A stretch of DNA of 36,806 nt, taken from the NCBI RefSeq assembly GCF_903866365.1, contig NZ_CAIPNF010000116.1, positions 1 to 36,806 of the forward strand, read 5' to 3'. Every line of letters starts with the position of its first letter. Position 1 is the first letter of the stretch. Below, piece by piece: positions 25,964-34,945 of this stretch. Under the pieces are notes generated by a model, which ran no database searches, was not told where the DNA came from, and saw only the letters and a list, made by a program, of their open reading frames with translations. Origin of the DNA: an uncultured Thiocystis sp. GTDB taxonomy: Bacteria > Pseudomonadota > Gammaproteobacteria > Chromatiales > Chromatiaceae. The translations under genes and the position numbers were made by a program.

Positions 25964-28900
25964 TCAAGGCACTGGTGGCGTGGGTGATGCCGACTGCCTC
26001 GTCGACCGCTGGAGCCGGATCTCCAGCGGTTCGCTCGCGGACAGATGAACATCGCGCTGCGGGAAGGCCATCAATAATCCATGCTGAGAGAAGGATTCAT
26101 AGATTGCCTGGTGCAGCTCGGTAATGACGCCGATGCGCTCGTCGAGCGAGTCCAGATAGCAGCGCAGGATCACGGTCAGTCCGCTGTCTCCGAAACCCTC
26201 GAAGCTGACTAATGGGGCCGGATCGTCGAGCACCTTCGGGTGTTGCTCGGCGACCTGCCTCAGGAGCGATAGCGCCAGTTTGGTATCGCTGCCGTATTCG
26301 ATGCCGATCGGGATGGTGATGCGATTCTGTTGGTCGGTCAGAGTCCAGTTCAACAGCCGCTCGGTAATGAATTCCTTGTTCGGCACCAGCAGCTCCTGTT
26401 TATCCCAGTTCCGGATGGTGGTCGCGCGGATCTGGATATTGGTCACCACGCCCGTGGTGTCACCGATGGTCACGATGTCGCCGACCCGCACCGGGCGCTC
26501 GAACAGGATGATGAGACCACTGATGAAATTGGCAACGATCTCCTGGAGACCGAAACCAATCCCAACGCCCAGGGCGGCAACCAGCCACTGCACCTGCGAC
26601 CAACTGAACCCAATGGTGCTGAAGGCGAGCAGGAAGGCGATGGCGGTGATCAGGTAGCTCACCAGGGTCTTGATGGCATAGCGACCGCCAGCGGAGACCG
26701 ACGTGCTTTGGAGTAACAGAATTTCCAGGAGCGCGGGCAGGTTCCTGGCCGCGACCGTCGCGATGAAGACGATCAGGATGACCAGGCCGGCATCCGCCGC
26801 CGTGACGGGGATCCGTTGTTCGCTGCCGTCGACCAGGCCGGTGTAGTGCCAGAGCGCGAATTCCTCGAACACCGTAAAGGCGGGCAGTACATCGGACCAG
26901 GTCAGCCAGAGTCCAATGAAGGCGCTGAAGAAGATCGATGCGTTGATCAGTCGGCGGGTCTGCTCGTCCAAGGCGGCAAGATCGGGTTCCGGCTCTTCCA
27001 CCGGCGAAACCTCCGAGGGGGGCGCACCCTCGGTTCGCTCGGCCTCTGCCTGGGCACGGCGCGTCGCCTGCCGGTCGAGCGCGGCTTGCAGGGCTAGCTG
27101 GCGCCGGGTGACGATCAGCCAGCGCACGATCGATTGATGCAGAACCACGAGCGCCAACACGAGCCAGGTCTGATAAACCAGCGATTGAAAAAGAACGCCG
27201 GCGGTGTAGACATAACCGACCAGCGCCAGACCGGCCAGAGCCAGCGGCGCGCCGACGATGCCGGGGAACCAGACATGGCGTAGACGGTTCAGCCAGCCGT
27301 TTGGTTTTTCCTCCAGCATCCGTTTCAGGACACCCCGACCGGGATTCAGCAGACGGGCGAAGAAAACCGCGAAGCCGAGCATGCTGGCGACCAGCGTCAG
27401 GAGTCCCAGACTGCCGGTGTAGGCGGGATCGTTGTGATGGTAAAGCGCGACGGTGACGAAGGCGATAGGGATGACGAAGAGCGTGAACCCGTCGAAATCG
27501 CGCCGGATTCGCTTCAGCATCTCGCCGTTCCAGCGAAAATGACGATCGGCAACGCCTCCCGGAATGCAGAGCATGCGGAAGGCCCGCAGGTAATACAGGC
27601 CGAAGGATACCTCGCCCAGCGCCGCGCCGATGGCGCGAGTAAAGGCGCTGGTGTCCGCCGCGGAAAGAAGCTGGTGACCAAGCAGCCAGATCATCAGTGG
27701 CAGCGGCAGAGCCGCGAGTAGGGTTAGGCCAATTGCCTTAATCGTATAGCGGACACCATCGGTTCGCACACGCCGCAGGGGCTCCGCAGTGGCGCGGATA
27801 GCCCGCTGCAGCGCCGCGACCTTCCAGAACAGGAGCGCGACGCTCGCGAGCCCCAGCCAGAACGGGAAGGCATAACGGATGCGCTCGGCGAGCACTCGCG
27901 CGACGTCCTGCCAACCTTCCCAGGAAAGCATCCAGGCGACGGCGGCGGGCAGCGAGGCGAGGGTTTTCAGCCCCACCGTCGAGGTACTGCGTACCCAGAG
28001 CAGGCGCTCGGCCAGGAAGCCGTCATAGACGCTGGCGCTCTCGATGACCTGCTCGGCGGCATAATTCAACTCGCCAAGCTGGCGGATGTATTCGTCTTCG
28101 ATGGTCAGCGCCTGCGTCATCAGGGATTTGCGCTGCTGAAGTGTCTCGGCGAGTTCGCGCCGGACATCCGGTTGTCGGGCCGACTCGTCATTCGCGCTCA
28201 GTTCACCGAGATAACGGTCGAGGTCGCGAATCCGGCGTTCCTCCTCGCGGTAACGGAGCTGTCGCAGGGTGGCCTCGGCGATTCCGTCCTCCCGCTCTTC
28301 GATGGTCTTGCGATACTGGCGCAGGTCGGGAAGCTGCTTGCGACGGTCGAGCAGCACTTGGCCTAGCGCTTTACTCAACCGGCTCAGATCCAGACGCTGC
28401 TTGGCACCGCGAAAATCGTCCTCGATGCGCTTGCGCTCGGCTTCGAGCCGGGTCAGTTCGCCGCTCAATCCATCGAGCTCCCGAGCGAGCTTTCCCAACG
28501 AATCGGTGATGTCGGCGTTCTTTTTAGTCTCCTCGCGCACCAGGCGGTGTTTGTCCTCGGCGGCTAGTCTGGCTTCTTCCGAGGCCATTTGCGCCGCTTC
28601 GGCCTCCGCCGTGCGACGCTTGTTCTGCAGTTCTTCCAGCAGCGTCTGACGGGCTTTCAACCGCTGCAAGGCTTGCGCGGTCTGCTCGCGCTGGGCCTTG
28701 TAGAGCGATTCGCGGACGGCTTGACTGAGTAACTCCTGTTCGACCATGCGTCCCTCCGCCCAGAGCGCCGCGCGCTGCGTCTCCAACGCCCAGCGTCGGG
28801 CCTGAGCAAGCTCGGGCACCTCGCCCGCGGCAGGCGCCTGACGCAGGTCGGCATCGATCTGGTCCAACCGCTGCTTCAGTTCGCTCAAGCGCCCGCGCGC

Positions 28901-29482
28901 CGCCGTGGGGCGATCCGCGTTGCCCTCGATCAGCTTCTCCAATTCGCCAAGACGGGTTTCCTCGGCGGTCGCTTCGGCCAGAACCTTGTTCAGACGCTGG
29001 CTGATCTCCAGGGCCGACAGGTTATCCGGGAGCCTTTCGGGGTGAGCGACCGCGCCGGCGGGATCGCTTTCTAGTTCTTTGAGGATAGCCGCTGTCTTGG
29101 CCGGGGCCGTCTTGAGCGATTCCGCGAAGTCGTCTGCCCTGGCATTGAAGTTGTCGATGTCCTCCAGGTTCGCCTGGGCGCGACGGTATTGCTCGATCAA
29201 GACCGCTTTGGCGGCCTTGGTCGCCTCGTCCAGCCCGGTCGCGGCCTCGGCTTCGGCGATTTTACTGGCGAGTTGACTGGGGCTGGGAAGGTTCGCGGGG
29301 CCGTCCGAGGGCGCCGACGCGGCCGTCATGGCCATCGCCATGAACAGGCCCGCCAGCAGCAGGGCGAGCGCGCCCGATCGCCGCCAGCGTCCGCGCGCGT
29401 CTGGCGCGGGGCGGGATGAAGGGGACAGTGGCGCGTCGCTCGTTGGAGCGATGGAGCCCGGCACAAGGGAGAAAAAAGACAT
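25964..29482 (-). CDS. MscK/MscM-type (KefA family) mechanosensitive channel
   Basis: A 1172-residue channel of the large MscS family. After a signal-like helix (LALLLAGLFMAMAMTAASA) comes a long periplasmic coiled region of about 430 residues rich in Glu, Arg, Ala and Leu. About ten membrane segments follow, then the MscS core: GVGIGFGLQEIVANFISGLIILF is the pore-lining helix, followed by ERPVRVGDIVTIGDTTGVV and ATTIRNWDKQELLVPNKEFI, the beta domain. These channels open under osmotic downshock; E. coli MscK (1120) and YjeP/MscM (1107) have the same layout. ATG 29482 is chosen because an upstream in-frame start would run into argA. It follows argA on the same strand by 52 bp. Confidence 0.9.
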   Translation of the reverse strand: MSFFSLVPGSIAPTSDAPLSPSSRPAPDARGRWRRSGALALLLAGLFMAMAMTAASAPSDGPANLPSPSQLASKIAEAEAATGLDEATKAAKAVLIEQYRRAQANLEDIDNFNARADDFAESLKTAPAKTAAILKELESDPAGAVAHPERLPDNLSALEISQRLNKVLAEATAEETRLGELEKLIEGNADRPTAARGRLSELKQRLDQIDADLRQAPAAGEVPELAQARRWALETQRAALWAEGRMVEQELLSQAVRESLYKAQREQTAQALQRLKARQTLLEELQNKRRTAEAEAAQMASEEARLAAEDKHRLVREETKKNADITDSLGKLARELDGLSGELTRLEAERKRIEDDFRGAKQRLDLSRLSKALGQVLLDRRKQLPDLRQYRKTIEEREDGIAEATLRQLRYREEERRIRDLDRYLGELSANDESARQPDVRRELAETLQQRKSLMTQALTIEDEYIRQLGELNYAAEQVIESASVYDGFLAERLLWVRSTSTVGLKTLASLPAAVAWMLSWEGWQDVARVLAERIRYAFPFWLGLASVALLFWKVAALQRAIRATAEPLRRVRTDGVRYTIKAIGLTLLAALPLPLMIWLLGHQLLSAADTSAFTRAIGAALGEVSFGLYYLRAFRMLCIPGGVADRHFRWNGEMLKRIRRDFDGFTLFVIPIAFVTVALYHHNDPAYTGSLGLLTLVASMLGFAVFFARLLNPGRGVLKRMLEEKPNGWLNRLRHVWFPGIVGAPLALAGLALVGYVYTAGVLFQSLVYQTWLVLALVVLHQSIVRWLIVTRRQLALQAALDRQATRRAQAEAERTEGAPPSEVSPVEEPEPDLAALDEQTRRLINASIFFSAFIGLWLTWSDVLPAFTVFEEFALWHYTGLVDGSEQRIPVTAADAGLVILIVFIATVAARNLPALLEILLLQSTSVSAGGRYAIKTLVSYLITAIAFLLAFSTIGFSWSQVQWLVAALGVGIGFGLQEIVANFISGLIILFERPVRVGDIVTIGDTTGVVTNIQIRATTIRNWDKQELLVPNKEFITERLLNWTLTDQQNRITIPIGIEYGSDTKLALSLLRQVAEQHPKVLDDPAPLVSFEGFGDSGLTVILRCYLDSLDERIGVITELHQAIYESFSQHGLLMAFPQRDVHLSASEPLEIRLQRSTRQSASPTPPVP

Positions 29483-29534
29483 AGTGGAATCTGGAGACGG
29501 TTCGGTTGCAGATGAATGGACGTACGGGCGACGC

Positions 29535-30878
29535 TTAGAGCGACTTGACGAAAACCTTGGAATTGCGCTGAAAATTATAGAGAACCTGCTTTTCCATCGG
29601 TAGCTCGTCGAGCCTGGCGGGTTGGAATCCACGTTCCTGAAACCAGTGCGCCGTCTGGGTCGTCAGTACGAACAACCGCCTGATCTGACGCGCGCGGGCG
29701 AGTTCTTCCATGTGTTCGAGCAGACGGTCGCCGCGTCGTGCGCCCCGATAGTCCTGATGAACCGCGAGACAGGCCAGTTCGGCCATGCCGTCGCTCGGAT
29801 AGGCGTAGAGCGCGGCGCAGGCCGTCACCAGACCGTCGCGCTCGGTCAGCACGAAGCGGTCAATCTCGGTTTCCAGACGCTCGCGCGAGCGGCGCACCAG
29901 CACGCCTCGCTCCTCCAGCGGGCGCAGGAGTTCCAGGATGCCGGCGACATCGTCGATGCGCGCCGGGCGCAGATCCTCGAAGGGCTCGGCCGAGATGAGC
30001 GTGCCGCTGCCGTCGCGGGTGAAGAGTTCGCGCAGCAGCGCGCCATCCTGACGGCGCGCGACCAGATGAACGCGCCGGATGCCGTTGCGACAGGCATCGG
30101 CCCCGGCGCGCAGACAAGCGGCGATCTCCTCGGACAGCGCGGGATTGCCGGTCAGCAGGTCATCGACATCGCGCGCCAGCAGATTCGGCGCGAGCCGATC
30201 AGTCTCGGCAGTGCCGGCGTGTTCGACCAGAAAGATCAGCTTATCGGCGCCTAATGCGACCGCGGTGCCGCGGGCCACGTCCGCCGCGCTCAGATTAAAC
30301 ACCTCGCCGGTGGGCGAGTAACCCAGGGGCGGCATCAGCGCGACCGCGCCCTGACCGAGCATCGCCCGCAGCGTGCGGTGGTCGACCCGCCGCACCGCGC
30401 CCGTGTGACCGTGGTCGACGCCCCCGATCACGCCCAGTGGGCGGGCGGTGACAAAGTTGCCGGAGACGACCGGGATGCGCACCCCGGCCATGGGCGAGTT
30501 GGCGAGCCCCAGCGACAGCAGCGCCTCGATCTCGACCCGCGCCACCCCGGCGGCCTCCTTGACGCAGGCGAGCGCCGTGGCGTCCGTCACCCGCTGGCCA
30601 TTGACATAGCGCTGTTGCGCCCCCCGGCTGGCCAGCCGGGACTCGATCTGCGGGCGCGCGCCATGCACCAGCACCAGCCGGATCCCGAACCCATGAAGCA
30701 GCGCGATGTCATGCACCAGATTCGGAAAGCGCGCATCGGCGACCGCCTCGCCGCCGAAGGCGATGACAAAGGTCCGGCCGCGATGGGCGTGGATATAGGG
30801 CGTGGCCTGGCGCATCCAGTCCACGAACGGGTCGCGGCCCTGGTCGGTGTCGACCGGGGTCGAAGTCGAAACGAACAC
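29535..30878 (-). CDS. argA: N-acetylglutamate synthase ArgA
   Basis: A 447-residue enzyme, first step of arginine synthesis: acetyl-CoA plus glutamate gives N-acetylglutamate. The N-terminal amino-acid-kinase-like domain begins PYIHAHRGRTFVIAFGGEA, then LHGFGIRLVLVHGARPQIE, and the middle has LGADKLIFLVE. The C-terminal GNAT acetyltransferase domain contains LAVHQDYRGARRGDRLLEHM, the acetyl-CoA loop, and LTTQTAHWFQERGFQP. Length matches E. coli ArgA (443), which is feedback-inhibited by arginine. The start is GTG 30878 with GAGG upstream. It lies between the regulator gene and the channel gene on the same strand; no other arg gene is near. Confidence 0.95.
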   Translation of the reverse strand: MFVSTSTPVDTDQGRDPFVDWMRQATPYIHAHRGRTFVIAFGGEAVADARFPNLVHDIALLHGFGIRLVLVHGARPQIESRLASRGAQQRYVNGQRVTDATALACVKEAAGVARVEIEALLSLGLANSPMAGVRIPVVSGNFVTARPLGVIGGVDHGHTGAVRRVDHRTLRAMLGQGAVALMPPLGYSPTGEVFNLSAADVARGTAVALGADKLIFLVEHAGTAETDRLAPNLLARDVDDLLTGNPALSEEIAACLRAGADACRNGIRRVHLVARRQDGALLRELFTRDGSGTLISAEPFEDLRPARIDDVAGILELLRPLEERGVLVRRSRERLETEIDRFVLTERDGLVTACAALYAYPSDGMAELACLAVHQDYRGARRGDRLLEHMEELARARQIRRLFVLTTQTAHWFQERGFQPARLDELPMEKQVLYNFQRNSKVFVKSL

Positions 30879-30975
30879 GTCTGTCTTGCCTCGTTAGAGA
30901 ATGTTGGAAGGATGCGGCAATCCGGGATACGCGAGCGACGGCGGGGCGCGGGCGAGACGCCCGTTCCCCAGCGTT

Positions 30976-32334
30976 TCATTCGATCCCGAGCCTGGCCAAA
31001 CGATAGCGCAACGATTTTAGCGGCATCTTCAGCGTCCGGCACGCGGCGGCCTGGTCCCAGTGGGTCGCGTCGAGCGCACTGATGATTGCCCGCTTCTCGA
31101 TCTCGTACAGAGACGCTTCCAGTGCAACCGTCTCGTCCAGGGTGTCCGGCGAGACTGCGGGCGCTTCCGTCCTGGGCAGATAGAGATCCGCGACCTCGAT
31201 CCGCTCGCCCTCGCACAGCGCCAGGGCGCGTTCCAGGATATTTTCCAGTTCGCGAACGTTGCCGGGGAAGGCGTGCTGCGTTAGCGCCCCGATCGCTTCG
31301 GCCGACAAGGTCAGGGCGGGCCGATCGCCCTGTCGCCCCTGCTGACGGGCGAGTCGCTGGAGCAAGCGGTCCGCGAGCAGCGGGATATCCCGTGGACGTT
31401 CGCGCAGCGCTGGCATTCGCAGCTCGATGACGTTGATGCGATAAAAGAGATCCTGGCGGAAGCGCCCGCGCTCGACCTCTTCCGTCAAATCGCGATGGCT
31501 GGCGCTGATGATGCGCGCGTCCACCGCCACCTCGCGCTGGGCGCCGACGGGACGCACGATCTTCTCCTGGATCGCGCGCAACAGCTTAACCTGCGTCGCC
31601 AGCGGCAGGTCCGCGACCTCGTCGAGGAAGAGCGTGCCGCCCTCCGCAGTCTGGAACAGCCCCTCTTTGTCGCTGATCGCCCCGGTGAAGCTACCCTTTT
31701 TGTGCCCGAACAACTCGCTCTCCACCAGATCCTGGGGGATGGCGCCGCAGTTCACTGCCACGAACTGGCCCTCGCGACGCGGCCCCTGCGCATGGATCAG
31801 CCGGGCCGCCAGTTCCTTGCCCGTCCCGCTCTCGCCGGTGATGAAGACCGGCGCCTGATTGCGGGCCAGCTTGACGATCAGTTGTCGGATCCGCTCCATC
31901 GCGGCCGACTCGCCCAGGAGTTGCTTCCCCGTGTCGCCCCGCGCCTCGTCGCTGGCGGCGGCGTGCCCGCGCAGCTTGAGGGCCGAGCCGACGAGCCGGC
32001 GCAGCAACTGGAGATCGACCGGCTTGGACACGAAATCGAAGGCGCCCGCCTTCATCGCCGCGACCGCCGATTCCATGCTGCCGTGCGCGGTGATCATCGC
32101 CACCGGAATCTGCGGATACTGCTCGCCGATCTGACGGATCAGATCGATCCCGCTGCCATCGGGCAGGTTCATATCGGTCAGACAGAGATCGAACCGACCG
32201 CGCTCCAGGTGCCGCCTGGCCTCGGCGAGCGTCAGCGCCGTCACGGCCTGCACGTCCATCCGCGCGAGCGTGATCTTCAGCAGATCGAGGAGATCGGCCT
32301 CGTCATCGACGACGAGCGCCTGGGCCTTGTTCAT
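30976..32334 (-). CDS. PilR-like NtrC-family sigma-54 response regulator
   Basis: A 452-residue transcription activator. The receiver domain has VVDDEAD at 8-14, phospho-acceptor D54 in CLTDMNLPDGSG, and a K in VSKPVD. The AAA domain has GESGTGKE at 167-174, FGHKKGSFTGA (GSFTGA at 214-219, the sigma-54 contact, a GAFTGA variant) and GGTLFLDEVADL. A Fis-type helix-turn-helix ends the protein (DQAAACRTLKMPLKSLRYRL). The whole is closest in memory to PilR, which turns on pilin genes with the sensor PilS. ATG 32334 is preferred because GGGGGAGG stands six bases before it. No sensor kinase gene adjoins it here. Other NtrC-family roles cannot be excluded. Confidence 0.85.
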   Translation of the reverse strand: MNKAQALVVDDEADLLDLLKITLARMDVQAVTALTLAEARRHLERGRFDLCLTDMNLPDGSGIDLIRQIGEQYPQIPVAMITAHGSMESAVAAMKAGAFDFVSKPVDLQLLRRLVGSALKLRGHAAASDEARGDTGKQLLGESAAMERIRQLIVKLARNQAPVFITGESGTGKELAARLIHAQGPRREGQFVAVNCGAIPQDLVESELFGHKKGSFTGAISDKEGLFQTAEGGTLFLDEVADLPLATQVKLLRAIQEKIVRPVGAQREVAVDARIISASHRDLTEEVERGRFRQDLFYRINVIELRMPALRERPRDIPLLADRLLQRLARQQGRQGDRPALTLSAEAIGALTQHAFPGNVRELENILERALALCEGERIEVADLYLPRTEAPAVSPDTLDETVALEASLYEIEKRAIISALDATHWDQAAACRTLKMPLKSLRYRLARLGIE

Positions 32335-32533
32335 GGGCATCCTCCCCCTGTTTGCACATGCAGGGCACGCAGCGCGTACCTGAGTCCGGCGATTTCGGAT
32401 CGCCGACATTGCGCGATTGACTCCGCTTCGTTTCATCTTGGAAACGGAGCGGTTTTGCAATACGCCGAATGGTACGCGGTGCGCACCCTAAAATGCTACG
32501 GCCACGCGCCTCCGGACAAAGCCGCGACCGGCA

Positions 32534-32539
32534 TATAAT
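32534..32539 (+). promoter_or_regulatory. Consensus -10 element before the first hydrolase gene
   Basis: A perfect TATAAT lies 87 bp before the hydrolase ATG in otherwise GC-rich DNA. No good -35 is seen at 16-18 bp; CGGACA at 15 bp is a poor one. Listed as a candidate only. Confidence 0.35.
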
Positions 32540-32625
32540 GGACCTCGGCGCGCGGACTCCGACCCGTCTTGCCGAGTCTCCGCCGCGCAAGCGATCAACC
32601 TCCTCTCCCACTGCGAGCCACGCCC

Positions 32626-33579
32626 ATGCCCTTCGCTCACGGCTATCCCTACGATCCCAGCTACGGCTATGACCTGGACGGACTGCTCGCGGTCGAGCCG
32701 CCGCCCGAGCCGGACGATTTCGCTGCCTTCTGGCGCGCCCGCCAGGCTCGCGCGCTGACGGTCGATCCCAACCCCCGTCTACATCTGTCGAGACTGTCGC
32801 ATCCGAGTTTCCAGGTCCATGACCTGGAATACGACTCCACCGAGGGTTTCCGGATCCGCGGGTGGCTGTTGACGCCGCTGCACCAGCCACCGCGACGCGG
32901 TTTTATCCTGGGACATGGCTATGGCGGGGTCGAGCGCCCGCCGCTGGAATTGCCGCGCCCGGATGGCGCCTACCTGATTCCCTGTTTCCGGGGCCTGAGC
33001 CTGAGCCGCTATCCGCCGATCTCGGAAGATCCCAACTGGCACGTCCTCCATAACATCCATGATCGCGACCGCTACATCCTCGGCGGTTGCGTGGACGACA
33101 TCTGGACCGGCGTCACCGCCCTGCTCCGACTCTTCCCGGATCTCGACGGGCACCTCGGCTATCTCGGGATCAGCCTCGGCGGCGGGCTTGGCGCACTGGC
33201 GCTGGCCTGGGATGCGCGTCTCGGGCGCGGTCATCTCAACGTGCCGACCTTCGGTCATCAGCCGCTGCGCCTCACCCTGCCCACCACCGGCAGCGGGGCC
33301 GCGGTTCAGTCCTTCGTTCGTCAACAGGGTCGGGTTCCGGAAACCCTGGCGTATTACGATGCCGCTGTCGCCGCCCGGCATATCCGCCAGCCGATGCAGG
33401 TCGCCGCCGCCCGCTTCGATCCGATCGTAGCGCCGCCTGGGCAGTTCGCGGTCTATAACGCCATTCCCGGCGACAAGGGCTTGTTCATGCTGGAGGCCGG
33501 ACACTTCGAGTATCCCGCCCGGACGCGGCAGGAACAGGAACTCCTGGCCGTGCTCTGGGCCTTCCTCGCGCCGCTCTGA
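32626..33579 (+). CDS. Alpha/beta hydrolase of acetyl-xylan-esterase (AXE1) type
   Basis: A 317-residue alpha/beta hydrolase. The front half follows the AXE1/cephalosporin-C deacetylase pattern: DFAAFWRARQARAL, then VHDLEYDSTEGFRIRGWLLTP, then GHGYGG and an arginine-bearing PCFRGLSLS. The nucleophile is S183 in GISLGGG; D265 (AARFDPIV) and H293 (EAGHFEYP) complete the likely triad. The enzyme should remove acetyl groups from sugars or similar esters. No signal peptide is visible, so it acts in the cytoplasm. ATG 32626 is used; an upstream in-frame TTG at 32569 is weaker. It is divergent from the PilR-like gene. Substrate unknown. Confidence 0.8.
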   Translation: MPFAHGYPYDPSYGYDLDGLLAVEPPPEPDDFAAFWRARQARALTVDPNPRLHLSRLSHPSFQVHDLEYDSTEGFRIRGWLLTPLHQPPRRGFILGHGYGGVERPPLELPRPDGAYLIPCFRGLSLSRYPPISEDPNWHVLHNIHDRDRYILGGCVDDIWTGVTALLRLFPDLDGHLGYLGISLGGGLGALALAWDARLGRGHLNVPTFGHQPLRLTLPTTGSGAAVQSFVRQQGRVPETLAYYDAAVAARHIRQPMQVAAARFDPIVAPPGQFAVYNAIPGDKGLFMLEAGHFEYPARTRQEQELLAVLWAFLAPL

Positions 33580-33759
33580 GAGACTCGCCCAATCCTTGGG
33601 ACGACCGCGCCTGGAAGGCGCTAACAACCTTCGCAAGTCACATGACCGCAACCTTAATCCATTAGGATTCCGCGGATGCGACCCGGGAACTCTGGTCGCG
33701 CGCCCCGACTTCACCGCATCGGATCTCTATCGAGTTTCTCTTTTCGCAAGGTCAAGGCG

Positions 33760-34488
33760 ATGAACCGCGAGTATCACCGTTGGTATAGCCACCGGCTCGG
33801 CCGGGACATGGAACTGCTGGTCTTCGGTCACGCCGGGGCCAAGGTGCTGGTCTTCCCGACCCGCGACGGACGTTTCCATGAGTACGAAGATCTGCGCCTC
33901 GTCGAGTCGCTTCGACACAAAATCGAGGCCGGACAGCTCCAGCTCTATTGCGTGGACAGCATCGACTGGGAGTCGCTTTACTGTTTCTGGAATCATCCGG
34001 CGGATCGCATCCGTCGCCATCACGCCTTCGAGGATTATGTCCTGAACGAAGTGCTGCCCCTGATGGCGGCAAAGAATCCGCACCCCTGCACCATCGCCCA
34101 CGGGTGCAGCCTGGGCGCCTTTCATGCCGTCAATATCGCCTTCCGCCATCCGCACCTCTTCCGCAAGGTCGCGGCCTTCTCGGGGCGCTACGATCTGAGC
34201 CTGAACGTGGAGGATTTCCGCGACCTCTTCGGCGGCCACCGGGACGATCTGACCTATTTCCACACGCCCACCCAGTACCTGCCCAACCTGGGCTGTCCGG
34301 ACCGGCTGGCGGCGCTGCGGCAGCTGGACATCGTGCTCGTGATCGGCAATCAGGATCCCTTTCTCGACAATAACCGCTATCTCAGCCGTCTGCTGTGGGA
34401 CAAGGGCGTCTGGCACACCCTGCACGAATGGGACGGTCGCGCCCATCAGGGGCATCACTGGCGGCGGATGGCGCCTCTGTATCTCTGA
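33760..34488 (+). CDS. Esterase-fold protein (putative esterase, COG4947 type)
   Basis: A 242-residue alpha/beta hydrolase. It begins REYHRWYSHRLGRDMELLVFGHAGAKVLVFPT, continues with YCVDSIDWESLYCFW and carries the nucleophile S117 in HGCSLGAFHA, D199 in GNQDPFLDN and a cluster of His (H229, H232, H233) in AHQGHHW as the likely acid and base. The pattern is that of the small cytoplasmic esterase group often annotated as esterase or lipase superfamily. ATG 33760 is chosen with AAGG just upstream. It precedes the transglutaminase gene on the same strand, with 457 bp between. Partnership with that gene is plausible but unproven. Confidence 0.82.
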   Translation: MNREYHRWYSHRLGRDMELLVFGHAGAKVLVFPTRDGRFHEYEDLRLVESLRHKIEAGQLQLYCVDSIDWESLYCFWNHPADRIRRHHAFEDYVLNEVLPLMAAKNPHPCTIAHGCSLGAFHAVNIAFRHPHLFRKVAAFSGRYDLSLNVEDFRDLFGGHRDDLTYFHTPTQYLPNLGCPDRLAALRQLDIVLVIGNQDPFLDNNRYLSRLLWDKGVWHTLHEWDGRAHQGHHWRRMAPLYL

Positions 34489-34567
34489 AGGCCGAATCCT
34501 AACGAGCGCCGGTCCGTCACCGTTTGCCGCGGCCATCCAACAGCCGCGGACGCAACCGCCGGACTCG

Positions 34568-34599
34568 CAACGGGCATCGGTTAAAACCGATGGCCGTTG
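34568..34599. promoter_or_regulatory. 32-bp inverted repeat (hairpin or operator)
   Basis: CAACGG-G-CATCGGTT-AA-AACCGATG-G-CCGTTG: two arms of 15 bases with a single mismatch around a two-base centre. It stands 79 bp after the esterase stop and 347 bp before the transglutaminase gene. No T run follows, so it is not a standard terminator; a protein-binding site or 3'-end hairpin is possible. Confidence 0.5.
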
Positions 34600-34842
34600 C
34601 ATTTGAACCGCGCATCAGCCGGCGAACGCGTCCGCTCCATCGCATCCGGCGTCACCTTGAGCCCGCCTGGACCGGCGAACCACCCGGCATCGGACAACCT
34701 ACACCCGGTCGCGCAGGGTCTGCTCGACACAGCACAGCTCCCTGGCGACCGCACCCACCGCCGAGCTCTTTTCGATACGCCTGACCACTAGTGCCTAGAA
34801 CCCGGCGACCACCAGGGGAAAGGAGACAGGCGCGGGCTTTTA

Positions 34843-34860
34843 TGGGATCTTAAGACCCCA
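34843..34860. promoter_or_regulatory. 18-bp near-palindrome upstream of the transglutaminase gene
   Basis: TGGGATCTTAAGACCCCA is symmetric apart from one pair (A opposite C) about a TCTTAAGA core. It lies 86 bp before the start codon. It is a possible operator, with no known regulator assigned. Confidence 0.35.
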
Positions 34861-34945
34861 AGCAGCACCTGATTCCAACCCTCGCCACAGCCGCGGCATT
34901 TTTTTTGCTTATCTCTCCCAACTCAAGCCAAGGAATTCACCCCAG

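Larger units (their letters stand above)
34489..34945. other. Long intergenic region with two palindromes
   Basis: About 457 bp without a convincing gene between the esterase and the transglutaminase gene. It has a 32-bp inverted repeat at 34568-34599 and an 18-bp near-palindrome at 34843-34860 (listed separately), then a T run near 34900 and AAGGAA before the next ATG. Such length and symmetry suggest a control region. Confidence 0.5.
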
